Source: Helopsaltes ochotensis
Lineage: Eukaryota > Chordata > Aves > Passeriformes > Locustellidae
Direction of reading: 5' to 3'
Assembly (NCBI GenBank): GCA_013400155.1
Contig: VXBM01001964.1
Span: 32,374 to 96,373, forward strand
DNA length: 64,000 nucleotides
Positions 48,086 to 58,932 of this stretch are shown one piece after another. The notes below the pieces were generated by a model that saw only the letters and a program-made list of their open reading frames with translations, ran no database searches and was not told the origin of the DNA. The stretch's first letter is position 1. Every line of letters begins with the position of its first letter. A program made the position numbers and the translations under genes.

Positions 48086-49779
48086 GGAGAACAGACTGCT
48101 TTTAGGCAACCCATTGATCAGGCAGGGCTCTTGGCTGAGTTTTGAGGTGCATTAGGGGACAGGTCTGAAGAACGCCATTCCTCATATCAACTTCATTTGA
48201 GGTACAGGAGTGACTCACATTATCCAGCCATCGTCATACATCCCTTAGGGCCTTTGGGCTAAGCAGTGAGTTGGTGCTAAGCAGTGAGTTGGCCAGAAGG
48301 TCCTTGGAAGGTTCATGGTCTTTGGTCTCTAGATATAGTCTAACACTTCACATTTGGTAAAGTTGATTAATTAGGAAGAGTACTTCAGTCTGGGTACACT
48401 GATGTGGCCATACCTCAAAGGTGCATATACATGGTGGTAAAGGAGCACACTGTACAGGTCAGCCTGTGCTTCGCCATAGGATCACAGGTCACAGCCACTG
48501 CTTCTGTCCCACCTCTGACATCACCACTCTATATAACCCTGGAGTACTCTGCTCAGATTCTTTATCTGTTAGATTGGGACAATGATGACTGCCTACCTCA
48601 CAAGTGAAGTTGACAAGTTCACCTCACAGCTATTGTCCCAGCATAGTGTTATGAACCCAGCATATGGGTTCACTGAAGATCTGATGGAGTTTGTGTTTTC
48701 CCTTAGCAAGAGTAGATGGAGCACCACCCTAGGTGTCCCGGCAAATCTTCCAGCTTGCTTTCTGCTTTTGTGATGAAAGAGGGCATATCAGCCCTAGAAA
48801 ACACATGTTACGCAAGAAAGAGGAGAGTGCTGGGAAAGGTCTTCTTTTCTGCAAAATTAGTTTTGCTGAGTTTACAAGGTGCCAAAGGCTTTTAATACTG
48901 CGTACTCTGGTACCATGAGATTGCAAACAAAGTTTCAATATGCCTTTCTACAGCACCATTTATCAGCATTCATCTTTTTCCCTTCTAGTTTTCTCCACAT
49001 ATTTTCCCCATTTCCCCCCCTTTATCTCATTCCTATGGTTTGTCTCCTGGATTTATTCTCATTGTCTAGATTGTCTTATTAATTTTACTCTCTTTTCAAA
49101 GGAAAAAACCCAGTCTTGTGGGCTAAAGACTTTACAACATTATCTCTTAATCCTGGATTTAAAATGCCTCACCGAGGGTCTATAATGTACTGACATGGAA
49201 AGACTAGACTTATTATTAAACTAATAATCTAGGAATTTTTATGAACTTCAGAACTCTGGAATCTTTTCTAACCACATGACATGGATTGTTGAGGCATTAG
49301 CAGCCATCAGCAAAAAGCTACTGTGGCTGGACGTGCCAGCTTTGTAAACATTTTAGAGCAGGGCTGCAAAGATGAATGAGCCAAGGAGCTGGGTGGAGAG
49401 AAATAGGATACCTGCAACAGCAGTTAGTGAGATCTGCCTACTTCCTCCCAGGTTTGTACCTTGTGCATTGGCCAGGTTAGAGCTCCCAAAGTACAAATTG
49501 TGGTATCAGAAAATATCTTCAATAAAATAAGACTGCTAGGAGTTGGGATGCAACTGTATACTTGCCTTAGTCTCTGTTTTGACCACTGCTACATACTGAG
49601 TGAGAAGGAGATCAAAACCAACATGGCTATGCTGCATTATAATGACAGACTGGTCTAGTTAAGATGAGATGCTGCTGCACCTCTCATTTTAACATCTTAT
49701 GTTGCTTACAAATATCTTTTGCCAGGTAAAAGTGTGTTCAGTGTACGGCATTAGGAAATCATTAGGAAATTAGGAAATA
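48086..49779. other. Unique sequence
   Basis: No gene recognised. An 18-bp unit containing CTAAGCAGTGAGTTGG is tandemly duplicated near 48259-48292. Frames up to 81 codons have no known domain. Confidence 0.45.
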
Positions 49780-49892
49780 ATGTGTGACAAATTTGGTGAT
49801 CTTCTATAATGGAGCTACAGAGTTTGTGGATAGGTCCAGAGCGACTGACATCATCTGCCTGGATCTCCACAAAACGTTTTACACTGTCCAAC
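49780..49892 (+). pseudogene. CR1 reverse-transcriptase remnant, upstream piece
   Basis: Decayed CR1 ORF2. In one frame from about 49829 the residues VDRSRATDIICLDLHKTFYT correspond to the reverse-transcriptase motif A region of CR1, keeping the aspartate of the (Y/C)LD part. Upstream sequence TTTGGTGATCTTCTATAATGGAG fits the preceding CR1 block but carries a stop. The element stops at CCAAC, the insertion site of LTR D4, and resumes at 51336 and 51664. Confidence 0.85.
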
Positions 49893-51335
49893 TGTAGTAG
49901 TTTCTTGTTCGCTGAATTTTGTTTGCTAAATTTAGTGTAGTGGTCTAAATATTTTTCCACTGTGGAAGAGGATTAGAAGAAAGGCAAAACAGGCTTCACT
50001 TAAAAACAGATTTATTAACACACACACACAAAAAAAGAACAAAAATTGAAACCTTTCAAAACACTCTCTTACTTTCCCACAAACAATGTAAAAAGACAGA
50101 ACTCAGAACTCTAGGTCAGTACCACTTATAAAATAATCTTTCATTCAGTCTATGAGAGAAAGAAGTCTCTCCTATTGTTATGGTAACTTTCCACATGAGA
50201 CATAGTCTGTGGCTTCCAACCCCCACAAAAGTCGCCCGCCCGGGAATCTGCCTCTGTGGAGTCACTCCCAGTAGCATCTTTTCCAACACGGCATATGGGC
50301 TGTGGAGTCACACTGGGATTTCACCTTTTAAAGATGCACCACTCTACAGGCAAAGGATTTCTCATTTTAAGGAAACAAATATCTTCTCACTTCTCCACTG
50401 GTGCCTAGGCTTCGTCTCATCTCACTCTGTCAAATATCTCATAGGATCACCAGATTACAGTTTCTAATTCAATATCCACTCAGTAAATCAGATACCCTTT
50501 GCTTAAATCCACCAAATCATCTCCGCAAATTCATAGTCCACAATTTAAAGGAATACTCTAGCATATTCATATTTCAGTCTGTTACCACAAATCAAAGGAG
50601 ATTTTCAGCCTAGAACTCAGGCAGCTTGTCATCTCTTCCACTTAAGGGGTCACTCTTCCTTTACTGACTTTGATATCTTCATATTGTCCCTTTACATGTC
50701 TCCTTTCCTCTCTCTTTGAGAAGGGCTAGAGTTTAAAAAGTCTCAGTCTGTGTCAGGAAAGAGTTAACATTTCTTGTCTGGGCCTGCAGATAGTCATGTG
50801 GTTTCTGCCCAGCAGCAGCTGTAAAAATTTCAAAGCCATGCCAGTGGAGAAAAAGCTCAGAAGCGACTGTCAGGATCTCCTGTGTGGTTGGGCTTCTCTT
50901 CCCCCTGCCACTCTTCAGTCTGGTGGGACAGAGCCCTGCCCAGCCTGGGCTTTGTGCTGTGTCATGGGGGGAAACCAGGGGGACATCTCTCTCAGCCCAG
51001 CTGGTAGCATGGGGCAGGCCCCAGGGTTGGCTGGATGTTAAAAGCCATGATTTTCCTGTCCCTGCCGGCACTCCCCAGGCTTGGCGGCCCAGCTTGTCTC
51101 TGCCAGGGCTGCCCCATCCTGGCTGCCCAGGGGCAGTGGGGCCTAAGGTGGGCCCTGCTGCTGCCCCATGATGCTACTTCATGCCAGGCTAGGAGCGAAA
51201 GAGGGCGGCCTCCCAAAATCCTCCTGTATTCAAGACAGAGGTGTACACTTGTATCCAACTGGCCAGTCTGGCTGTCAGTTTTAAAGAAGATCACTAATTG
51301 GGTTCTTTTTTTCCCGTTCATGCCAAACCAATACA
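49893..51335 (-). mobile_element. Solo LTR, family D (copy D4), inside a CR1 element
   Basis: A 1,443-bp minus-strand LTR, plus text TGTAGTAGTTTCTTG to CCAAACCAATACA, with the exact duplication CCAAC (49888-49892, 51336-51340). It aligns with D3 throughout, for example GAATCTGCCTCTGTGGAGTC near 50244 and GAAAGAGTTAACATT near 50757. A CA tract lies at about 50019-50032 beside the complement of AATAAA. CR1 sequence on both sides belongs to one LINE copy, so the LTR is the younger element. Confidence 0.95.
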
Positions 51336-51348
51336 CCAACACAACAAC

Positions 51349-51663
51349 TGTAGCAATGTACAGGTGGTTTACAGCTGGACAAAATGAGTCTGATCATAAA
51401 AGACTCGATTCAGCTGACCTGGCTTGTTCTAGAAGTCCCTAGGGGAACAAAGACCTCAGCCAAGTGCTGGATGTAGACACACCATTGGCCAGAGATTTGG
51501 GTGGTGCAGAGATTCCCAGCCAATAGGCTTTTCAAGCCTGGGAAATTCAAACTCACTATAAAAGGGAACTTGGAACAATAAATTAGGCTGTTGCTCATAA
51601 CTCAGGAGTTACTGTGTTGTGTAACTCCTGTGTCTGTCTCCAACCCACCACCCTCATGTTACA
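51349..51663 (+). mobile_element. Short solo LTR with 6-bp TSD (family E), inside the same CR1
   Basis: A 315-bp LTR from TGTAGCAATGTACAGG to CATGTTACA, with the exact 6-bp duplication AACAAC (51343-51348, 51664-51669). ACTATAAAAGGG near 51556 and ACAATAAATTAGG near 51577 are TATA and polyadenylation signals. Size, ends and 6-bp duplication resemble alpharetrovirus-like avian LTRs. It lies eight bases from the end of D4, and the two targets in the CR1 were two bases apart. Confidence 0.95.
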
Positions 51664-52742
51664 AACAACCTTGTCTCCAAATTGGAGAGATGGATTTCAT
51701 GGATGGACCACTTGGTCGATAAAGAACTGGCTGGATGGCCGTAGGCAGTTGTGATCAGCGGCTCACTGTCCACATGGAGACCAGTGACAAGTGGGGTCCC
51801 TTGTTACTGGTGCTGGGGCTGATACTGTTCGACAGCTTTGTTGGCAACATGGATAGTGGGACCTAGGCACCCTCAGCATGCTCACTGACTACACTGTGAG
51901 CTGTGTGCTGCAGTCACTCACTGGAGGGAAGGGATGGCATCCAGAGTCACCTAGATAGGCTGGAGAGCTGGGTCTCTGTGAACCTCATGAAATTCAACAA
52001 AGCCAAGTGCAAGGTTCTACACCTGGGTTGTGTCAATCCCAGGCACATCTACAGGTGGGGCAGAGAAGTAATAGAGAGCAGCCCTGTGGGGGAGGCACTT
52101 GTGGGTAATGGTTGATGCAAAACTCACCACGAGCTGGCAGTGAGTGCTCTCAGCCCAAAAAACTAACAAAATCCTGGGCTGCATCTATAGAAGCACAGCT
52201 AGCAGGTCGAGGGGGGTGATTTTCCCCCTCTACTCTTCTCTTCTGAGATCTTACCTAGAGTACTGCATCCAGTTCTGCTGCCCCTAACACATAGAGGGAC
52301 ATGGAACTTCTGGAGCAAGTCCAGAGGAAGTTTAAAGTTGATGAGGGGACTGGAGCACCTCCCCTATGGAGACAGGCTGAGAAAATTGGGGATGTTCAGC
52401 CTGGAGAAGAGAAGGTCGTGGGGCAACCTCACAGCACCTTCCAGTATCTGAAGAAAGCCAGGAGGTTCATCATGAATTGAGGTGAGAGGACAAGGGGATA
52501 CAGGTTCAAACTTTAATATGGGAAATTTAGATTAGATGTTAGTAAGAAATTAGTTACTGTGAGTGTGGTGAGACCCTGGCACACGTCCAGAGAAGCTCTG
52601 TCTGCCCCAACCCTGGAATTGTTGAAAGCCAGGTTGGACAAGACTTGAGTAACCTGCTCTAGTGGAAGGTGCCCCCGTTGCAGGGAGGTTTGGGACTAGA
52701 TGGTGTTTAAGGTCCATTCTAACCCCTTAAGATTCTATGAAT
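51664..52742 (+). pseudogene. CR1 LINE ORF2 C-terminal remnant and 3' UTR
   Basis: Continuation of the CR1 at 49780. The frame opens NNLVSKLERW, corresponding to the segment after motif A, then reaches a TAG and frameshifts. WRPVTSGVP (the start of the motif B region) is readable near 51776. The FADD catalytic box is not recognisable in the degraded stretch around 51860-51900. A better-preserved piece (about 51903-52115) reads SHLDRLESWVSVNLMKFN... as in CR1 proteins. The 3' end finishes with GTTTAAGGTCCATTCTAACC and GATTCTATGA. About 1.1 kb, inactive. Confidence 0.93.
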
Positions 52743-54337
52743 CCCTCATTAGGCAGTGAGGTTGACATAAGAAATTGGCTTTCATTGCTCACTGTGCTGC
52801 CCAGTAAAATGCAATCCCCCAGCTCATTATATTCTCAGAGAATAATTTCAAAGAGGTATGAAACACTTCTGCTCCTTGCTCCAGACACCTGGGTAGCTGC
52901 ATTGCTTGGTGCTAGGCAGTGTCATGCTTCCTTTATAAGGTGGAGGCACCATCATTGTCATCTGTGCATGGTTTTGCCAAGTTTTTTAAGGTCTTTCGGG
53001 ATGAAAGCTTACAGTAGAAAGGACACACAGGTATTTGAGCCGCATTTTAAAGCTGACCATCCATAATGTGATTTATATTATTGTGGGATCTGCCATCATA
53101 TGGGATATTTTCTTCCACTTCAAGGCATTTGGGAGACCTCCCCACCTTTCATTTTTCACCTGCTTATCAATCTTCTTATCCTTACATTTTATTTTATTAG
53201 AAACACTGGGTTTGATGATACTTTTCCTCAGAGACTGAACATACCAGGACATTCTCCATGTAACCCAGGTGGCAGAAGGGATGCCTTGAGAGGCTACCTA
53301 GAACAGAAGCTAGTCAGTATTAAAGAAATAAAGTAGGTATTCATTAAAAGGTCTGCAAAGGATACATCTTGGGCAGTACAAGAGCCCGGCTGTGTCTCCA
53401 CACAAGATGGATGGTGGGTCATGAGTTTCTACACTTTTATAAGTTTTGGTTCATTTCCACATTAGGGTTATTTGCCCAATTACAGTTTCAGGTTATGAAG
53501 TTCCATCTTCCCAGATTGCTGTTCTCAATTCACTGTTGTTTATACTTCTGGGGCCTGAAGCTGCAACGGTGTCCATGGTTTTCAGGCTAGAAAAGGATTA
53601 TTTTGTCTAACTAAACTGTGAGGAGAACTTGCTAACACTTTATATGAAGTTCAGAGTTATATACTAATGCAGTACAGAGTCTGGATGATATTAAAACTAA
53701 AACTTAAGGTATCAGAAGTACATTGGCTGCCCTGAAGTCACCCGTGGAAAAACAAAGAGGAGGAAAAGTTCAGTATCCCCCCTGTGCTGGATTATTAATC
53801 CAACCCTGGGATAGCTCTCTTAAAGAGAACAGACACACAACCCATGCTGAGGATGAATTACTGGATCCCATTATAACAGGAGGCATGGAGGCATCTGAAA
53901 AAAAAGGAGAAAAACCTCTCCAGATAATCAACATCCGCTGCCATTTCCAGGAAACCCCATTTCTCTAGGCAAGCCACTGCTGTGATTCATGCCACATCCC
54001 ACACTATTGCCTGTCCTTACCATCCGAACAGTGTACATGCATATTTCCTCCTTACACATGAGTTTCCAGCTGCTCAGCAAAGCAGGGGGATGAGGAAAAT
54101 GTAACTCATCTGTGAGGAGGAGGACAAGGGTGTCAGGGGGAAAAGATTCTGATGAGTCTCCATGCCGAGGGTGCTGCTGGCCACGTCTGGCTTAATCCCA
54201 AGCCTTGGCTGCTTTTCAGCACTCTGGCCTCAATCTCGGCCTCCTCCTTGGCTCCTTAGCCCTGGAGGCCTTGTGGACTCTTTTCGGCTCTGCACAGACA
54301 ACCCCGAGGCGAGAGAATTTCAAGGAAATAGACACAG
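52743..54337. other. Unique sequence
   Basis: No gene recognised. Frames up to 109 codons (52737-53066) begin inside the CR1 tip and have no domain. Confidence 0.45.
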
Positions 54338-54739
54338 TGTATCAGTCCAGGCTTTAATGGAATATCACCATAGGAGAAATACACGGAGAGTCCTGGCTGT
54401 GGCTACTTGTCCAGATGTATCAAAGACTGCGCCCCGTCCCCCACCAAATTTCTGTATTTAAGTCCAGGAGGTGGGGCTGAGCACAGGACCCCCAAAACAG
54501 AAGGAGGGGAGAGATGTGGGAGGGGTGAACGCCCAAGGTTCTGTTTCACAGGGAACAAGGGGGACGGGGAGCAATAGGAGGGGAACAAAAGAAAAGCCCG
54601 AGGCAATGGGTTTGGCACTAGGTGTGCCGGTGGCAACGGGGAAGGTGACAATGAGGGGAACTTTCACAGCTATTAGCCACTGCCAGAAGACCTCTGCTGT
54701 ATCTCCTAGAGGCAGACAACAATAGAACAGAATACAACA
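54338..54739 (-). mobile_element. Probable minus-strand LTR (family G), no TSD found
   Basis: Plus text TGTATCAGTCCAGGC to AGAATACAACA, about 402 bp, GC- and purine-rich. The complement of GTATTTAAGTCC near 54455 could be a TATA-type ACTTAAATAC. The flanks CACAG and TCTCC do not match, so limits are uncertain. It lies 11 bases before LTR B4. Confidence 0.45.
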
Positions 54740-54750
54740 TCTCCAGATGG

Positions 54751-55521
54751 TGTAATAAATGAATTCACTAATTCATAATTAATAAACAATTTAACAATTT
54801 ATTAAAGATTTAGAATACAAATTTTGAAGAAACAGAAACTTTTGGTAATAATTTTGGAAAGGCACAAAAACTAGTATCGAGCCTGGTGACCGGTACTAGG
54901 GTGAACTTCATGCAGACCAACAAGGGCTCTCCCGGGGGTTCACCAAAGACTCATTCTTTTTGGGATCCCTTTTATAACACTCTCAGTCGGTCTGAACTTC
55001 AATCAACAGAGAACAACCCAAACACAAACCCCTGACAAATTACTGTTTTAAAAGAAAGAACATAAATTCAGTTATTTTTCTATAGGAGGTAACTCCTGAA
55101 AAATTATATTTTGGCTAATATTTGTCGGTGTTTTGGCTAGTCCTTTACTGATGACTTCTTCTGCAGACAGCCTCTGGCAAGGATCTGAAAAGAGTCCCAG
55201 TTCTGTTATGTCTCTGTCCAATGGCCTGAATTAGCCTTTGAAAGGGCTAATTGCCACACTTGCTCTCCCTCTTGTTTCTCCTGATTTACCCATCTCCTGC
55301 ACCTTGTTTCTTCAGGTAGCAGTCTATTCGAATGCTAATGAGGCTTTTATGACTCCTGGGCATCTCAACATTAGCTTTTCTGGCCTTATCTAGGCTGTTT
55401 GCTTTTGATTTCACACAGACTTGACTTTTTATATCTACTTATATCAAATATAACACAAATTACATTGCTTTAACAAACATTCACATTAAATCAAATATGA
55501 ATTATATAATTATCTATAACA
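54751..55521 (-). mobile_element. Solo LTR, family B (copy B4), minus strand
   Basis: A 771-bp LTR, plus text TGTAATAAATGAATTCAC to ATTATCTATAACA, the complement of the B1 ends. Exact 4-bp duplication ATGG (54747-54750, 55522-55525). The complement of CACAAATTAC near 55456 is the GTAATTTGTG block found near the start of B1, B2, B3 and B5. Confidence 0.92.
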
Positions 55522-55601
55522 ATGGGAGACATGGATCTGCTTTTCTGTGTCAGCCATATGTCAGGGTAATTGGAAAGCAACAAAGCAGTGCTGGAAAATG
55601 C

Positions 55602-56332
55602 TGTTATGGATCTTAAGCCTTTGTGGAAGTCACTCCTCACAATATATGTTATAGACAAATTAGCCGAATAGTTTATATCAAAAGAAAATTTATTAATAAC
55701 AATTTAATAAAAAATAAAGAAACCACCACCAAACGAGAAAGGTACCGAGCCCGGGATTGGTGCCTGGTGAATGGGGAACAAATATTCTCTCTGACAGCAT
55801 TCCCTCTCCCCATTCACAAATTTCTGTCCCCGGAGCTCAGGGTTTTATACTGTTTATTTCCCCTCAGGCTTAGTGAGGTAATATAGTTCCCTTCAATAGT
55901 CTGGTATCAGGGGCTTCCTCCCTGATTTCATCCTTTTCTTTCACGTTGTGTGCTTCTTCCCAAAAGAGATGGTAATCGTGATGAATTTACGGGAGGGTCT
56001 TTGGTGCTGCCACCTTGGTGTGATCAGGGGGTGATGATGGCTCTTATCTGGGTCGTTAGGATGTTGTTTGGGTCGGGGGCGTCGTTGTCTTGCCTCAGGT
56101 CTTCAGATGGTAATGAAGTCAGCCTTGGAGTTTTAGGTGTATCCTTAGTAACTCAAATGGAAATTAGGTTCCCCCTGGGCCAGAAGTTTCACCATCTTCT
56201 GGCCCTCTCTGGGGGAACGGGGGGCAGGTGCAGCATTTTACTTAGTATATTTGGTACATACATCTTATTTCAACAGTATTTCATGAAATATTATTAAAGG
56301 CATGAATTAATTCCCTGTTCTCTCATAACAAT
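55602..56332 (-). mobile_element. Probable minus-strand LTR (family F)
   Basis: About 731 bp between TGTTATGGATC and CTCTCATAACA, which form the inverted ends TGTTATG/CATAACA. ATTTATTAATAAC near 55690 complements to TTAATAAAT and GTTTTATACTG near 55843 to CAGTATAAAAC, so R and TATA are in minus-strand order. The flanks ATGC and ATAT agree at two of four bases only. Probably a distant relative of family B. Confidence 0.65.
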
Positions 56333-57211
56333 ATATAAATGCTTACAAGAAGCCATGACAACTACAGTGCTCGGCTGACATGTTGAACCTTTCACCTAAG
56401 CCAGTGAGGCAGGAAAAGAAGGTGAAAAGTTTCATGCAGTCATAGGGAGAACAGAGCCTGGGTTGTTCTACAGCACGGCAGAGGGGGTAATAAAGTCAGT
56501 TTCTATCTGGGAAGGCCAAAATTCTTTTGTGGAATATAATATGTGCTTGCTAAGGTAGCAGCAGATGGGGTTTAGGAGCTCTATCCTAGCCTTGTGTGCC
56601 TAAGGCATTCCCTACCACTGATATGAGGAAAACACGCACAGTCACCACCCACAGCAAGAGAGTTATGCCTCTGTGAGGGCACAGCAGGAGCTCTTTGAGA
56701 AGCTCAGCATCCCCATGGCTCCTCTCCAGAGCTGGTGAGTTCTTGGGATGCTGCTCCACATGTAACCTGACAGGGTGCCCCTCTTCCCCCTGAAACATAC
56801 CATGGACTGAAAGTAACTTTAGCAGTCATTTCTTTTGGAGTATTCCCTCTCTGGAAGAAAAGACTCTTTTCCTTCTTGAAAGTTGTATCTCAGCTGATGT
56901 GTTGTTTTTCTGTATTTCTGTCATTAACCATTAGTCCAGCCTCTACTGCAGCCTGCACCACACCAAGAAAACTTATTAAGCCCCAGACACATAAGTCTTC
57001 ACCTTTCAAGAGGAAAGAACCTATGCAAAGTAGTTTTTTCTGCCATGGAAATCCAAACTGGAGACTCAGGAGCCCTAAACCCAGCCCAGGGAGTCATTCC
57101 TTTCCAGCCAGTTACTCTCTAAGGGCAGCCACAGAGGACCAGTACCTGGCATCCTCTTGCCTGGCACCCAGGACAACCCAACACAAATGAGATACCATGA
57201 GACAGAAGCAG
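56333..57211. other. Unique sequence
   Basis: No gene recognised. A 104-codon frame at 56876-57190 ends just before LTR B5 and has no known domain. Confidence 0.45.
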
Positions 57212-57860
57212 TGTTATAGATACCATAGTAATTTGTGTTTTATATCAAGTATATATTAAACAAGGAGTTGAGTAGGATTTTATAAACCATATGAGAAAAA
57301 GGGAACAAGGATCAGGGAAAAGGGAACAGCTGAAAGAAACCACTCCTGCAAGTTATGGGAACTGAAGGAGATTCGAACAAAAGGATAAACAAAACAACGA
57401 CACGGTAATTAAGAAGGAATGCCAGCCCCCATCGCCGAGAAGGAACCACCGTAGGAACAGCGTGGAACACCACCCGAGAAGATAAGAGCTGATTGCAACC
57501 ATTAGCAGTCTCCCAAAGACACAGTGCCCGAGAAGATGAGATGAATAGATGATCAAGCACCGGGTGAAAGATATCATCCAGCTCACAGGCACACCAAGAA
57601 ACTTACGAAAGACAGGAATTTGAAAGACTGAACGTTTAACTGTATTATCTTGTTTTCAGAATAAAAAGCTAACCAAGGGAAGAAGGGGAAAAAGCGGAGA
57701 TAGTGTTGCATTGTAGCCTCAGGCAAGTTTTCTGTATAAAAGGCAGCCGGAATGGGGACTCGGTGTGAGAATGGGAGAATTCTGTGCGATAGAAACAGAT
57801 TCTGGTTATCACCCAGCTCTGATCCTGGGCTCGGAACTGTAATTGAGGGTGGCTTCAGGA
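57212..57860 (+). mobile_element. LTR, family B (copy B5), 3'-truncated
   Basis: Starts TGTTATAGATACC, keeps the GTAATTTGTGTTTTATAT block, a TATAAAA at about 57735-57741 and the CCTGGGCTCGGAACTG block, then leaves the family near GGGTGGCTTC. The AATAAA and the terminal TTATAACA are missing, so no duplication can be tested. Confidence 0.85.
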
Positions 57861-58199
57861 TGGGTGGACAATGATGAGTTGGTCTGAGATAAGATGTCCT
57901 ACTGCAAAACATATTACATATCTCCCCTCACTCCTACTCCTGAAAAAACACTGCAGGAACTGGTTTTCAGCCCTTTTTGGCTTGGAACCAGTGAAAAAAG
58001 CCCAACCCCCAAAACTTTAGCAGAGGGTGTGATTGTGCCAATCCTGCTGGAGGGATACTCAGCAGGATTGGGCATGCAGCAGGTGAGTCGTGCTCAGAAA
58101 TTGCAGCTTCACTCCACCTGTCCAGGACTCTTGGTCACTGAAAGAAAAGGGAATTTCTTCCTGACTGTCTTGGAGTGATTTATGATGACAGTCTATTCC
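57861..58199. other. Unassigned sequence, perhaps U3 of LTR C4, with hairpin
   Basis: Lies between a truncated B5 and the recognisable part of C4. It may be the U3 start of C4. A 12-bp perfect inverted repeat, CCAATCCTGCTG / CAGCAGGATTGG, occurs at 58038-58049 and 58060-58071 with a 10-nt loop. Confidence 0.4.
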
Positions 58200-58932
58200 A
58201 TGACCCTCTGCTTTATGCTCAAAAATGGTTGCTGTATCTTTAAGGCCTGGGACCGAGTATGTGTGGGGCCAGGGAGGGGTAGCTTTAGGCTCTTTGTCAG
58301 GCTTTTTCAAGGCCTCACTACCCAGGTGTGTGATACTGTGCAGTTTGGTTTTGCTTAGCTAGCTTGGTTTTGTTGGCTCGGGCAAGAAGCTTTTCCCTTC
58401 CCTGGCCTTGGAGAAGCTGCAGCAGCAATCTTTCATCTGCCTCAAGGTGAACTGAACAGCTGCTGGTCCATGGCCAGAGGAGTGGGACAGCCTCTTCCAG
58501 CCCCAAACCTCAGGAAGCTGAGGAGACTTGGAGAGAAAGCCCACAAAAAGGGCTCCAGTCCAGCTGCTTTGTCTGCTGTGGAGAGGAGGTCAATGCCAGA
58601 GAGCAACTAGGTTTTTTTGCATCCTGCTGGAACTCTTCTGTGATAGCTCCAGTGTGCGAGCTGGCGCCATCTCACACCATGTGCCAGGAAGGGGTATTTC
58701 TTCAACATTTGCCACATTCTCCAGGCATTTTTTGGGTCTTTGTTCCTCTGTGTGTGGGGCAGGGAGTGAGTTCTGTGAGCATTATGTTGTTAATAAACTG
58801 TTTGTTTTGGTTTTTTTCACCTTCCTCTATTAGTATTCATCTTCTGTTGGTGGAGGGGAATTGTTGAAACCCTTTAGAGGAAACTACTTATTGCGGAGTG
58901 TCTCCTCATAAATTTGTCTCAAACCAGACACA
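58200..58932 (+). mobile_element. LTR, family C (copy C4), 5' edge approximate
   Basis: Shares GCTGTATCTTTAAGGC with C3, TTTTGGGTCTTTGTTCCTCTG with C1, GTTAATAAACTG (AATAAA near 58793) with C2, and the terminal CTCAAACCAGACACA. Plus strand. No duplication confirmed. Confidence 0.75.
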
